Below are positions 46,341 through 59,558 of a stretch of 64,000 nt of DNA, in pieces. Each line of letters opens with the position of its first letter. The stretch's first letter is position 1. This DNA is from Homalodisca vitripennis (lineage: Eukaryota; Arthropoda; Insecta; Hemiptera; Cicadellidae), in NCBI RefSeq assembly GCF_021130785.1, contig NC_060213.1, positions 69,429,501-69,493,500 of the forward strand. Reading direction: 5' to 3'. A program made the translations under genes and the position numbers. A model generated the notes under the pieces. The model was not told the DNA's origin, ran no database searches, and was given only the letters and a program-made list of their open reading frames with translations.

Positions 46341-47126
46341 ATTTGGAAAATTTTACTTAATAATTCAATTAATTTAACTAATAATAATTAAATTTAGTTA
46401 ACAATTTAAAACTATTATGGCTATTATTATTTCTAAGATAGGTTCTCATTCCAGTTGATGCCAACGGTTACCCTTCTGTTCAAGCTACCGTATTGTTATA
46501 TACAAAGTGATCATTTAGTGAAGCTGTATGAAACTGTAAGCCGACCACCACGAATCATCTTAAAAATTATATAAAAATTCGGTACTTTTTTGGATCTTTT
46601 TGTACAAAAAAATAATATGTTGTACCAATCACTAAAAAAAGTTATTAACCATTTTAAAGTCGGCTCATAAGTCTACGAGTTGAAAAAAAAACTTTCTCGT
46701 AAATTAAAATAAACCACAGCAAATTGTTGTACCAATTTGGTACCACTAATTTATGTACCAGTCAAATAACGGCTCAGAAAAATATGTTAGTTTTGCCTAC
46801 CATGATGGCAGAGAACTTGACGTGCTGTTGCCCGGCACTGCTGGGTTGCATGCGATTAGTTGCAGGCGAGTGACGGACTAGCCGCACTGTTACTTGCTAG
46901 TCGTAATTCGAGATGGTCGGCTCACAGGTCTATACAGCCTACCCACATAAAAGAATACGTTTCTGTAAATATTAGTTTTCTTGAATTAGTTATGGTGACT
47001 GCCGCAAGATAGCATCACATGTACTACTGACAACAATAATGTAGAAACCATTAAAATGGGTACTAGCCACCGTAAGTCCGGAGTTTAGCTGAGTCTATTT
47101 CTTTGTAAATATTACGTTATATCAAG
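46341..47126. other. Stretch with a moderately GC-rich patch, unassigned
   Basis: 46800-46930 is GC-richer. GTCGGCTCA occurs at about 46661 and 46916 in the same orientation, and AGCCGACCA near 46542 is an inverted partner. This suggests the edges of an unidentified element. Confidence 0.35.
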
Positions 47127-47545
47127 ATGAGTTTGTATTATGGAACGCTGCTTTTCAAGCCGATCATACGCGCGCATGTTGTTAACGAATTTGGTGAGAA
47201 ATATCCAAATTTTGCAGTGCCTCGGAATTCAACTATAACAAGACTAATCACCGTTTTCTTGAATGTGGATCAGTTGCAGACAAGAAGAGAACCCTTAGCC
47301 GGCAAACGTTTTGACGTGAGATAAACTTTATGAGATTAGAATTGTGATGCTATGCTCATCTTCAAACAGTTTGAGGACACTATTAACACACTCTTAGATA
47401 TAATACGGTAGTGCTAAAAAAGCGATACAAAATTTCAATTTCGTATGTATCCATTACGTAATCTTCAAGGACTTAAACAACCGGGTAAAGAAAAGCGCCT
47501 CATGTACTGTGGATGGTTTCGGACATTCTTGATACCAATTCAGTT
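47127..47545 (+). pseudogene. Mariner-type transposase, N-terminal half (second family)
   Basis: Frame 47127-47324 contains VVNEFGEKYPNFAVPRNSTI and then a TRLITVFLNVDQLQTRREPL segment, which resembles the first helix-turn-helix of an insect Tc1/mariner group (F..KYPxxPVPNxSTIxRLVxKFxxTGSV). After a frame break, about 47363-47460 reads NSLRTLL and a degenerate second HTH (KSLRRLS..VQR). Then 47470-47530 gives LKQPGKEKRLMYCGWFRTF, matching the ELKExDKEKRxxYCxWFR linker before the catalytic domain. The DDE/D region is absent. This family differs from the 3' half at 18794-19453. Confidence 0.65.
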
Positions 47546-48612
47546 TTAAATTTGTCTTAACTTGTCTTACTTTAACCTCAAAAGATTGATAGGTAAACTT
47601 AAGCTAACGAAATTACTCATATCAAGCCAAAGTAAAAAGTTACAGGTTACCTTCTAATATCATTCAAGGGGCTGGAGAAATTTCATTTGTTTTCAACATG
47701 ATATCTGAAGTCGAACTGACAGAGAGATTTTGAAATTTGCATAACGTTTATTTCTAATAAGCAATACCGATTTCGGTGACTATGTGTATTAATTCTATTA
47801 ACTTTGCTAAGCATTAAAGAAAATTATTCGTACTTGTTTATGGTCACCTAATTAAACCTGCTACTATACATTAAATTAACATAACTGTTGCTGACGTTAG
47901 ATAACATTAATTTTTAGTGTATTATTGTTATTAGTGTATTGTAAAATTATGCACAGTATCATATTATATTTAATATCATACAGTACTCTGTAGTTTATCA
48001 CACTATTTGTAACTTACAAAATCTGATTTCATGCATGACTGAACTAAACACTCTCTGGTTTTTCAATAAGATTGAACCATCGTTCACTATATTTTAACAA
48101 TAATATAGTGTTGTTGTTGTATTATGAAATAATATCATCTACTTAAACAGTGAGCAACTATTTACTTAGTGTTATCGAATATAACTAAGTATTATAAAAT
48201 ATATTACATAGTATAAACTTATAATATGTCATGTCAAAAAACGACAATTGCATAAAGAGTCATGATATTTTATGTGAAATACTCGATGTGACGATGTTAA
48301 TTTGTAGACGTCAATACCCATGTATGAGGAGATTTAGTTGTAGATTAGAGATTATACGTAGCGTCGTATGAAGTAAAGAATCCATTAAATAAATGTTCAA
48401 TTGCTTACCATATTTCTAAATTCACATGATAAAGAACATTTTTACTTTGTGATTCTCAATGTAACTATTCTGTTACATTAATGGGAAAAGTGGAATAAAA
48501 ATAAACTTGTTGCTGACAATGATTAAAAACATGATATTTAAACGCCATTTGGTATTATTTAGAACACATGTAGACATCTTAAGGCAATTGGTAGCTCTAT
48601 ATGCCTATTATA
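47546..48612. other. AT-rich stretch, nothing recognised
   Basis: No frame, repeat or RNA I can support. Confidence 0.4.
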
Positions 48613-49084
48613 GGTAGGGTACGATAAGCGAACCCGGTTTTATACATGGAATAATATAGTAATCGATACCTAATATTCTCATCTCAAATCCTAGACTGTC
48701 AATCGATATAAAAGCATCTATAGCCGTCAATAACAATCATATGTTTTATTAAATTTGAATTTAATATTTACAGTGATCAAACAAATTATTAAAACCAAAA
48801 TTAAAAAAACTGAAGACGACCATATTTACTCCTCTCACAGTTACAATTGTTTCTTTCCCACAAATTTCACATAATGGGTTTTTTCGGTACGAGTCCAACA
48901 TTTTGAAGCCACGAAAAAGCAACGTCGTGTAGTTTTCTAATATTTACAGCTGTTGATGCAGATTATTTGTTAATAGTTCAAAATAATTAATCAGTATCGA
49001 TTGATTATATCGATGGTTATGATGAAGTAATATCGTTTGCCAATTTCGATATATAAAAACCGGGTCCGCTTATAGTACGCTACC
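48613..49084. mobile_element. ~470-bp MITE with ~32-bp TIRs
   Basis: Left end GGTAGGGTACGATAAGCG, ACCCGGTTTTATA. The inverted right end TATAAAAACCGGGT, CGCTTATAGTACGCTACC matches over about 32 bp with three mismatches. The interior is AT-rich, with ATCGAT motifs near each end (about 48663 and 49010), and has no frame. No clear target duplication, so the superfamily is unknown. Confidence 0.75.
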
Positions 49085-52000
49085 CCCTTTTATATTGTAC
49101 ATCAACTCATCTAAAATTGTTATTACCAAACTAAAGAAGTTTGGGATTTTGTTGTCAGTTCACTAAGTCACACAATAATCTATTTTTTATAATTTACTCA
49201 TAAGGTGAGTTTAAGTGGTAGAGAGGACTTTATAGTCCTAACTTCGCCTCTAATAAAGTCATTTTTTATTTCATTTCATAGTTTGATAATCATTATAGCT
49301 CTTTGCGAAATTTTGAAAGTGTTATGTGAAATGATTATAGTGTTTTATAACAATATTTGTATCTTTTGTGTATTAAAGAAAACTATCTCACTCACTTTTT
49401 AAAGACTAATTGATAGACGTAGAGCATAATACTATATTTTAAAATCATTGAAAACACTCAGCGTTGAATAATTCAGTCACAACACGCATAATTTTTGTAT
49501 TACTTGTTTGAATTTTAAATGCATCTTTCACTACTTTGAATTAATAAATATATTATATGAAGTTTATTTCACTGGTTCCATTTTTGTGGCCATGTTTTAG
49601 TTTTTTTAAATACCACTTAACTATATTTGTAAAAACCATGTTATAACCATGGTATAGGCGTTTTTAAAATTGTAGTTATCTCTAACTTGATACACAAAAT
49701 TTAATTTAGTACCGAATTAGGTAGAAATTCAGTCAAAATATAATGCGTATATATTAGGTATATGGACATGCTTTAGGCTTCGTGACTTCATGTTTTTTGT
49801 TTTTATTAGTCAAATAATTATTATATTTTTGTACTTTATTAGTTTTAGGTTATTTATTGAATACTTTATCATTTCATTTTCCATTTAATATTTCTAAAAT
49901 ATATAGCTTTTCAAAAAATAATTTACAAATGAATAAATACAAAGACAACTGTATAAAATCTATAAAAAATAAGTTATCTCCTCTACATTGTAAAACATTT
50001 TTCACAAAAACAGTTACACCTATACTTATTTTAGGTACTTTATTGTCAACTCCTTTAAAGTACCTACAAACCATGATTTAACATGTAGTGTACATATTAT
50101 GTCAGCTACGAAGTACATGGCCACTTATTATTAGTAAAGACCTTCTACAGCTAAAATGTTAAGTTTTGGCTCTCAGTAGGGTAAAAAACGTGCTTAAGCT
50201 TCTCCAGTCAATGCACAATTCAGCACAGTTGGTGCGCCCGCATGCAAATACCCGTATTATACACGGAAAGGCAGTAATGTATCGTTACATTCTGCACATA
50301 TGCCGTTACAAGCATTCTTATTAACTTGTTTCGCTCTTTGTGAAATTATGCTTGCTGATAGGTTATTTTACTGTTAGCGCGCTTTTTATTGAGACCAGCG
50401 TTAATTATACAATTAATATAATTAATATTACGTCAAATTTACTGTCGGTCTCCTAATTTGGAAATCTGGATATTTTGACAAAGTTTATATGTAAGGTATT
50501 TAAACATCAACAAATCAACATGTTTAAATTTCAATACAATGTTTCTGTTTCCGTACTAATTCGAATTCCTTTTACTTTGTATTTTTGTAAACAAATAAAT
50601 CGTTTTGAATATTTACTAATCTGAAAATGGATGTTAAGTGTTATTATTTATCAATTCATACATTTATCAATAGCTCTAACTTTCAAATCATTAAAAGGAG
50701 CTGATTAAAGTTCTTCATTGACTATATAATGACTACATTAGGCCTCTAAATAATTTAATATACCTATAAATTGGACAAGTTGGTTAAAAAGCTTCAGGAT
50801 CGTTATAAATAGTATAATACTGTTAGTTTGATTACAAAAAACAATTATAGATAGTGTAAAACTTAATATCATAATATTTTCATGAAAAATAATTATTAAC
50901 GGCGTTTTAGTTATGTCGGTTCTAAAAAATCATATAAAAATTAGAAGGTAAGGTTTTTGAAGAGATACCTAAGAGAAAATGTTTTAAGAGTAGACTGTTT
51001 TAGTACATAAAACGCATTTTTCTTACGAAGCCTTTGAGTCTATTGGAGTAGAGCCTTAATGCTAGGTAGTATCTGGTGGTGTGTACCTCAAAATGTATCT
51101 TACATAATATATAACTAAATCAAAGGAATAAGACAGATTTTATCAAAGCAACAAGGTTCACATACATTTCCAAATTAATCACAAGAAGTTAGATATATTT
51201 GAACTGCGGTTGCTGATAAATCTTTTAAAAGTTTAAAAGTTTAAGCATTTAAAAGTTTAAAATCAGGCAGTACTTTTGGGAACGTTGGTTCTTGATAGGC
51301 AATACCAGTTCCTCACCACCTAAGATAACTTTGTCATTGTACAGCTGGATTCTCCTAATTGACTAATTTCATTCACCAACTAGACGACGTGAAGCATGCA
51401 ACAAGAGCTAGGACTCCTGCAACAATTTGATATCTAAGAGCATCAATAAAACCTCTCTTTTACTGCAATAGTTTTTATTCTGAAATATTATGGTCAAGAA
51501 TTTTTCTAATCGCTTGGTAAATTATTATTCTGTAAATGTATGAATGCTACTTGCTTGCAAGAAATTTCCTCTAGATACTGGATGGTATAAACCTTTGTCA
51601 CAATTTCTCTATATTACATATTATTACGTATTATTTCAGTATATACATAAGGTAATTACAAATTGTATTTACAAATTCACTGAGATACCAACTAATTATA
51701 ATGTAATGAATTAGGTCAAGATTCACTCTCTGCCAGTACAGCCACACTGCTGTATCTGACAAATCTACAACAAACCTCATCTAGGTGTCTGATGCAGCTG
51801 GCTCCTTGTTTAGAAGGTACATGGATAGTGAATAAAAAATAAACAAGACAGGCTACATTGTATGCTCGTAACTGCAGGGTAATAATCATACGTTTATAAA
51901 TAACAAACCAGCTTAAATATAAACTCATTACCATCTGTTATTTGTAAGATTTTCATACCATTAAATAAATTGTGCCATACACATTTCAGGTCCATTTAAG

Positions 52001-52838
52001 AACAAAGGACAAATTAATTTGTTCAGAAGTATTAGTGTTTCGTGTATGAAAACAATTGTAGATACTGCAGATACTGTAATCACTTTTCACTTACATTCTT
52101 GGCAATAGGTTTTGGCCTCACCTGCAATATTTCTTCATTCCCTCCTATTGCTATTGCTGCTTGAGATGTAACTCCCATTCTACTCACGTCCTTATCAACT
52201 TGAATAATACATCTCACTTTCAGTCTACTGAGCGGTTATTTTCATTTTAGGTTTTATTTTTGTACATTCTTAACTATCGCTGTTTCTTCTTACATCTTAT
52301 AAAATGCCACAATGCCTGTATACATATAAATGTATCTCAGCTCTTTGTTTTTCCAGGTTTTCCCATAACTTTCATCTTTGACTGGACAATAATTCTTCTC
52401 AATGCTCACTTTTAAATAACTGTACGGAAAGGATGAAACACATGGGGTTGGATACCGCTGAGGTCTTAGTAATGAATACACGATTTACAAAGTTTACTTA
52501 TATGTTTAATTGTGGTAAATAAACATAGAGGCACCGCTTTAAGATGATAAAAATAAAATAGCATATTTCTACGCTGCTGACGAACTAAATAATATCATGG
52601 GGTTGGGGAAATGGCTCCAATGTTTTATGGAAAATTTGCATACGAAATTCAACTCTAAAATTGACGTTGATGACGTCTCACAAGTGCGGGCGTCAACATC
52701 CTGGCTAGACATTGCACCTGTACTCGGAAAAGTGAAGATAAGTAGACTATAAATTTAAACATGAATGCTGGAAGTACTGGAAGTTGTACTCATAGTTAAA
52801 ATCAAACACTGAGTCTCGAAGTTAAACTCGCGGACAAG
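49085..52838. other. Long AT-rich intergenic stretch, nothing recognised
   Basis: The frames present are 60-75 codons and compositionally like random AT-rich DNA. The 51240-51430 patch is more balanced but gives no recognisable protein. Confidence 0.45.
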
Positions 52839-52935
52839 ACGCGCAAGGTATTGCCCGGTAGTAGGATCGGCAGCTATCAATTTCATGGCTGGAAAGAATT
52901 AATACGCGTGCCTAATTAGGTTATTGATCCACCAA
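52839..52935 (-). repeat. Dispersed repeat, inverted copy of 22491-22581
   Basis: Reverse complement reads TGGTGGATCAATAACCTAAT, GGCACGCGTATTAAT, then ATAGCTGCCGATCCTACTACCG, paralleling the copy at 22.5 kb. Confidence 0.7.
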
Positions 52936-55600
52936 GTAACGAGTAATAGTGTTCGAAAATATGTATTATATAAAATACAATTAAATAATGGTACACATAT
53001 ATAATATTTACTTGAGCTTTCTAGTTATTATCCATGTTAAATTTTTGTACGGAGGTGATTATCGAGTTATAAATGTTAATATTTTTCTAAAGAACCGTTA
53101 AGAACAAAGTTAATTTCCGTTTCTAATTAAGAGGATGTATCAAATGAAGCGGTTAATCTATTACGGGAAAATAAAAAAATATTATTCACAATTTACAACA
53201 GAAAGTAAAAAAATTAGTTGAAATCTCTTAACATGACCCACTTCAAATTTTAGTGCCCTTTTATCGACAGCATGAATCTTTGATATTTTATGAAAATCTC
53301 TAAGTTTCGGAATAACTTTGTACACTATTCTTATGGCTTAAGGGACATACCATGCCTTACAACAGAGCTGCCTAAATGTTCTGGTAACTAACTTTCTCAC
53401 TGATTAGATAGGAGAATTTAATATAAAGGGGGGATAATTTAATACAAGTATACCAATAGAACAGTTATTGATAAGTGGAATTCTAGAATATTTTCCATAG
53501 TTATTGTATTTAATTCCACAATTTCAAGATGTCGGCTTTACAAAATTATGAGAAATTTTATATTATAGTGGAAATAAAAATGGACACTTCATTTGCCTAG
53601 TTTCTGACTGAATTATTTTGGGCAAAGGTACACATCTCATGAATGTGATCTTTAGCCAATATAAATGAATAAAACTACTCGAGATGGACGTTTAAACCTT
53701 CAAAAAGGTAATATCTCTGTTATTGTACCTCAGAAAATAACAGTTAAATAATTTATTAAAATTAACCAACTGTTAAATGTACACACTTTTCAATATCTTA
53801 AATTGTTTCAAGACGACATCCAATCAATCGAAAGGTAACTCTATTAGAATTATATATAAAAACGTCGAATAATTTACGGTAACTTAAGTTTTTTGAAGAT
53901 TTTTAGATAATCACACTTTAAACAGAAGGTACGAAACATTTCACATTGATATGAATCAGAAATCACGTAAAACGACCTGTAGTATGTTTCAGTAATATGA
54001 GCAGAATAGAATAAAAGAATATAGTTATATCCTATTATTCAATTAATGAAGTTTCATTAATTGGAATAAGTTGTCCTGCAGGCTGAAGTGGATTTTTCCA
54101 GACACTTTATTGGTAGCTAGGAAAAATATAATACTTCAAATGTATTGCTCAATTCATTCTCGACGCATCCTTCTTGAACAGCTAAATCACATCAAGGACA
54201 TGCATCGAACGTTATCTTTTCTGTTTAAATGAACTGATTGAACGGCATAAAAAGGACCTGATTTAATGTAACGAAGGCCTTATCTACCAACCCACAAAAT
54301 ACCACATAGTAAAATGTAACTTAATTGAGTTCATCAAGCTTTAATACTTATGTATTCTACGATTTTGTTCGTTACCATCATTTTTACCCATAGTAACAAT
54401 GTAAAAACCCCTTTGGTGGTGGTTTGAAGTTACTTATAAACCCTTGGTTCTCAGATTAAGTTAGGAGAGCTTCTAATTTTTAACATCACCTTATAAAAAT
54501 AAGACGTTCTTTAATTTTATTTATTTTAATTAAAAAAGTATTAGTATTTTTTAATTCACCATTGCTCATATGAGTCTCATAGAGTGAACCCGATATTGCT
54601 TACGTGAAATAAGTTTCTTGCATAATTTAATTTCTATAAATTATGTTAGTTCGTTCTCCAGTGATCGTGTGGATAGCTAGATAGACAGACAGACAGACCT
54701 AAATGAAATCTACCCAATCTCCCGAGTCATTGGCTTCGATAATGATTAAAATCTATAAAGAAAAATTATTCTCTTTATCAAATTTGGTTAATATTACTAA
54801 CATTAAAATAGTATATTTATGACTTCTAAACAACATTTCTTGATTTTAATCATATAATACTGTTTATACTTTAGCATGAACATCAAATAAGAATAAATAA
54901 TACGTAAATGCATGTAGTTTAACTTAAAAAGTTGCAAGTACCTGAGAGAAAGTAATAAGAGAGACAGTGTAGAGCAATATAACCTGCATACTGTACAACG
55001 ATGTGAATAAAACATTATCTGTCTTGAGCTGTGTTCAGGTTACACTTTATTTCTGTTTGGTTTGTACTGCTTGTTTAATAACATGCTCTAACAAAAGTTT
55101 AGCATATATAGAGTAATAATTAAAAGAATTTTAAGTGGTATTATTTATTTCCCATACCACTAACTGCTTATAATGTTGTGTCCATAATTGTTTTGATATG
55201 CATTAATTCATTTAATGTAGTTTCGATAATATTAGAAAACACGTAATTGTTACGTGTAGACATTTATTAAAAGTTTTTAGATACTATGTTGTGTTTATAG
55301 TCCAGGAGACCAGAGCCATGTCACACTGTATAAGCGCCTAACATACTTTTGTTTAAAATCGATAGACATATTTACGCTAAAAATAAAATCTATTGTCAGC
55401 AACTTTAATTTAAGTCAAAGTCGAAATTTCAGGGTATAAAAGGCTTAAACATATTGTTAAGTATTATTGCGTAAATAACATGTTTTTTTTTATTGCCTAA
55501 TATGAAAAGGCTACTTTTATTGAATAATAATTATGTATATATTTTTGTGCAACTTATACTCTATATTTGTCTTTATTTACTAAACTGTATATACTACATT
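52936..55600. other. AT-rich stretch with a GACA microsatellite
   Basis: 54680-54698 is a short (GACA)n run with a GATA edge. No gene or element otherwise recognised. Confidence 0.45.
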
Positions 55601-55619
55601 AATTCTATATCTCTTTCTG

Positions 55620-56230
55620 CGGCCTAGTGCCTACAATACCATTCCTTACTGGATTAGAATATTCACGTACATTGACAGACCAATGAACCATTGTTTCCCG
55701 AATCAGCTGTTTACTGTAAACTCACCAACCAATCACAACGGTTGACTTATCAATTGCCCACCTTGCAAGCGTAGGCACGCTTGCTCATTATACTCTCGGT
55801 CCCGCCTGGGGCACTTATGTACTCTCTAGCCACTGCTTACCATACTTACTCTCTCCCCCATGTGTTACTCTCTTATTTAAATATTAGTTTATCTCTATTT
55901 GTTGTACATTTACATTAACATTAAAGTCAGTGCTCTGGATTGGCAATCTCTACCAGAACGTTTCTGCTCCCGGACACCCGCGTCTACCGTGCTCTACAGG
56001 ACTGGCCACAGTGTTATAAACTATTCGTTTGCGGTCGTATTGTGCGTGAGTGAATCCGTGAAGGACATCTTCCGTCTTCACGCCTGCCTACAAGACAGCA
56101 GCCTATTTCCAACACTTACTGATCACAACCTGGCCCTCAACAACAGCAGACTACGGTTAGGTACCTCTCATGAAAATAAAGGTGACTGTTTATTTTATAC
56201 ACTTTATTTGAATATGCACTGTTCATAAAC
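55620..56230. other. Balanced-composition island with two CCAAT boxes, unassigned
   Basis: GACCAATGAACC (about 55680) and ACCAATCACAAC (about 55730) lie upstream of CCCGCCTGGGGC (about 55801). A 109-codon plus frame follows (55899-56228) that I do not recognise. It contains codons in balanced use but no motif. It could be a promoter and first exon, or a decayed LTR. Nothing decisive is visible. Confidence 0.3.
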
Positions 56231-57871
56231 TCATTATGTGTAACATAGTGAACTCTTGTTAAAATCAGTGTGTTCGGCGTCTTCACTGCCTAGTGTGAAG
56301 TGGTCCTTCTTAATCGAGCCTCTAAAATATTATTTCACGGTTCTATAACCAAAATTCATTCTTTTCACATATGAAATGATAGTTTTTCATATATAATATA
56401 ATTCTTGGCTTGGTACACCTAGAATCAATCGCTAGACACGTCTATAATGTTAAATCAGTGCCAGCTTCCCACATATAAATATCCTGATATTGGTGGCTAT
56501 CCATCCCTTTACCTAGTTATATACATTATATCGGTCAAACTATTAGTAAAGTGAGTACTACTTACTACCTGGTGTAGTGAGGTAGGAAAATACTATCACC
56601 AATGGGTTTAGTTCGTATATAACTCAAAACCATAGATATATCTAAAGTCAGATATTTTCAAGTGTACAGTATTAAATCTTAGTAAAATATTTAAAAACAA
56701 CTCTTGTAAATACACACATTTTCGAAAATAACATTTTATAAAATTTTTATGGAGGGGTCCATCATTTACAGGACTAATGACCCTGTAAATTATAACTATT
56801 TAAAATAAAATTATTAAATTAAATGGTAAACTTATGTATAATTTGAATGATAATTAGCTCTATTATTGAAGTAGTTATAATGGGAAAATAGTATAGAAAA
56901 GGAACCTTTGACAATTCAAAAAGATGTTTCCGTTTACGAATGAAAAAACAAAAAAGCATGAAGTCAATTAATTTTATTTCCATAATCACAGGTGGTATTT
57001 TTAGATTGCTTCATTTTAAGAACAGGGGTTTTATTTTTTCCTGCAAGGGGCCCCTTTTTAAAGTAAAAAAAAAAAAAACATATATCAGAGTTATTTCCAA
57101 ATTCCTTAAGTGAATTGCATGTAGCTTGCCGCTTTCTCAATATAAAACGTATATTAATAAGTTTCGATCATGTTTTACCCCATGATGCATAGCGATGATT
57201 GGTCGTCCTGAATAAGCTTTCAGTTAGTCATTTCTCCTCATACATATCTAAAACTTTTCAGTAAACACATTATGATGACTTTGTATATTATCGTACTTAA
57301 ATAGTCGTAATTGTTTTATAATTAAAATGTCATCATTTGAGTGCTTGAACAAGGAGAAACTTTCAAGAACGATTAAATCGTCGATATGACACAGACAGTG
57401 CTTGTAGAAATCCATTACATTTTATTTTTAGATACTTTTCAAACTTACTGATTAATCATATTCAGTACATTTTAATTGCCTAAAAGGGAAAGCAGTAATA
57501 GTATATTTTAACGGGTTGCATATTTTGGCAATTACCACTCCGGTAGAATCTTACTTTAATTTATCAACAAGCTGCCTGAAATGGTAATGTTAATTGAGTG
57601 TGCCACCTATGAATGACGTCATAATCCCATACAAGTCATAGTAATGGATTGCTGCTCTCATACTAATGACTTTCATAGACATTATATATCTAGCAGGTAA
57701 TGAAAAGTTACCACGGTTTCATGAGATATCACTTTAATTAATTGCATTGGTATATACGATTTAAAATAACGAAAACTCTAATAACGAAATAATTCCGGTT
57801 AAAATTTTAAAATCTAATGTATTTAATCTTCAAAAATTTTCAAACATTTTATATAGACATTTTGTTACTTA
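56231..57871. other. AT-rich stretch, nothing recognised
   Basis: Short poly-A near 57068. The final TTA (57869-57871) is the target duplication of the Harbinger element. Confidence 0.4.
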
Positions 57872-59555
57872 AGCTACGTTTTCCTAGCTCCGCGACTGGG
57901 CTTTTTTCGCTGCGTGCTCCGTGCTCCGTAACTGACGAAACCACCGGTTCTCTGTAAACCAATGGAGGTGTCTTCCTAGCTACGCGTTGCGTGCTTAAGC
58001 CTTAACCGCGCTGCGTGGTCTTTGCTGCGCGACTGGGAGCACTGCCTCGAGAGCAGTCAATCACGCACCGCGCAGCAGGGCTGACGACTGTGTGTATATT
58101 ATTATTATTATTATATTATACACTTTCATGTTAACTTGAACAAATTTAGATGAATCAAATTAATACTTATAGTAAACAGATGAGATAATGTACACGTTCT
58201 ACTGATGATAATACAAATTTTTAAATTTTGCGTTTTTAAACCTGAGGTAGTGAACATTAAAATAAATAAACTCTCTTTCCCTTAATTACTAAGCTACAAA
58301 GTTTGCTCACATTCCAAAGTTTTTTTCTGATACAGAGCTTTTATTTTAATTGAGTAGTAAGCTCCATTAAAGTAATCAGTAAAACTGCTTCTTACTTTAA
58401 ACCCTTCTGCTTTAGCATAGCCTCCGACATAAGCCAAAGGGATCATGTTTTGTGTAGGAAGTTCGTGCTGCGGATGAGTCACCAGTCCTTTGGGGTTGCG
58501 TGCAATAAAGTCATCCCTGATCCAGTTATGAAGACAGCAACTTACGAATATGACTAAATCGACTGTTTCTGGTTTCAAGTTTATTGGTGTGAAAAAATTC
58601 TGAAAATGTGACACAAAATACAAAATGCATTTTCAGTTACTCTTCTAGCACGACAAGTGGCGTAGTTAAATTGTCGTTTATGAACATCTGCGATTGCTTG
58701 TTTGTGCGTGTAGGGTTTCACGAAATGATTATTCAGTTTAAATGCTTCATCTCCTACTGCAACAAATGGTAGCTTAATTTCAGAAGAAGGTAGGTTTTCA
58801 GGAGGTGGTAAAATAGTTTTTCTTGAATCAATTTCCCCATTTTAGACTTTTTTAAGATTCCAGCATCTCCTTCTTTGCCGTATGCTCAGACATTGATGAG
58901 TACAAATTTGCAGTTTGCGTCAGCCATAGCAAACAATACAATGGAGAAAAAGTTCTTAAAATTGTGAAAAGGGATCCTGAATGAGCTGGTGCAACTATCA
59001 TCACATGTTTTCCGTCTATTGCAGATATACAATTTGGGCCTCAATTGACCCAGAATTCTTCGGCTTTCTGTTTCCAATAAATTTCCGGTGGTGGTGGCAA
59101 ATGCACATATTCTATTTTGTCCTTGACAACCGTCTAAACGTCTAGGACAAAATTTGATATTGTAGACGCAGAAATTCTGTATTGGAAAGCCAATGATCGG
59201 TATGATTCTCCCGTAGCCAGAAACCTGAAAAAATAGAATTGTATAAAATTGTATAAAAGAGTAACAGCAATGTCGACATTCTCGTCCATTTCCTCGTCTG
59301 CGAAGAGCACAATAACTTTGCCAAAACATTCCTTTTCCGGTCCATATCAATGAAAACTGTACATTTTTTTCAAAAGATGAAACGAGACGAGGAGAGACTT
59401 TAAGTCGCGCGTTACGCTGCGTAAAATGACAAATCCTAGGAAAACACATTTGCGCTGCGCAGTATTTAAGTACGCTTCAACTAAACACGCTGCGCACTTG
59501 GCCTTAATTACGTGGCACGCAGCAAGCCCAGTCGCGGAGCTAGGAAAACGTAGCT
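57872..59555 (-). mobile_element. PIF/Harbinger DNA transposon with perfect TIRs
   Basis: The ends AGCTACGTTTTCCTAGCTCC (57872 on) and its exact inverse (59524-59555) form a perfect 32-bp TIR. TTA flanks both sides (57869-57871 and 59556-59558), the 3-bp duplication typical of PIF/Harbinger. Subterminal regions are GC-rich with repeated GCTGCGTG and TCCGCGAC-like words. The interior encodes a broken minus-strand HARBI1-like transposase. The companion Myb-like gene of autonomous Harbingers is not seen, so mobility would have required help in trans. Perfect TIRs with a decayed gene suggest fairly recent movement. Confidence 0.92.
58294..59345 (-). pseudogene. HARBI1-like transposase pseudogene
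   Basis: In minus sense, over several frames, the order is a WLRENHTDHWLSNTEF/FRESYRSLAFQYRISVSTIS helix region near 59170-59240, then a YVHLPPP-like linker. Next is ISAIDGKHVMIVAPAHSGS near 59000 (first catalytic D). Then VLFAMADANCKFVLINV and a stop at about 58886. AYGKEGDAGI and KLPFVAVGDEAFKLNNHF (second D, GDEAF) follow near 58740-58870, then RRVTENAFCIL (catalytic E) near 58620-58650. CCLHNWIRDDF is near 58510-58540. All three triad residues are still present. At least two frameshifts and one in-frame stop destroy the reading frame. Confidence 0.88.
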
Positions 59556-59558
59556 TTA

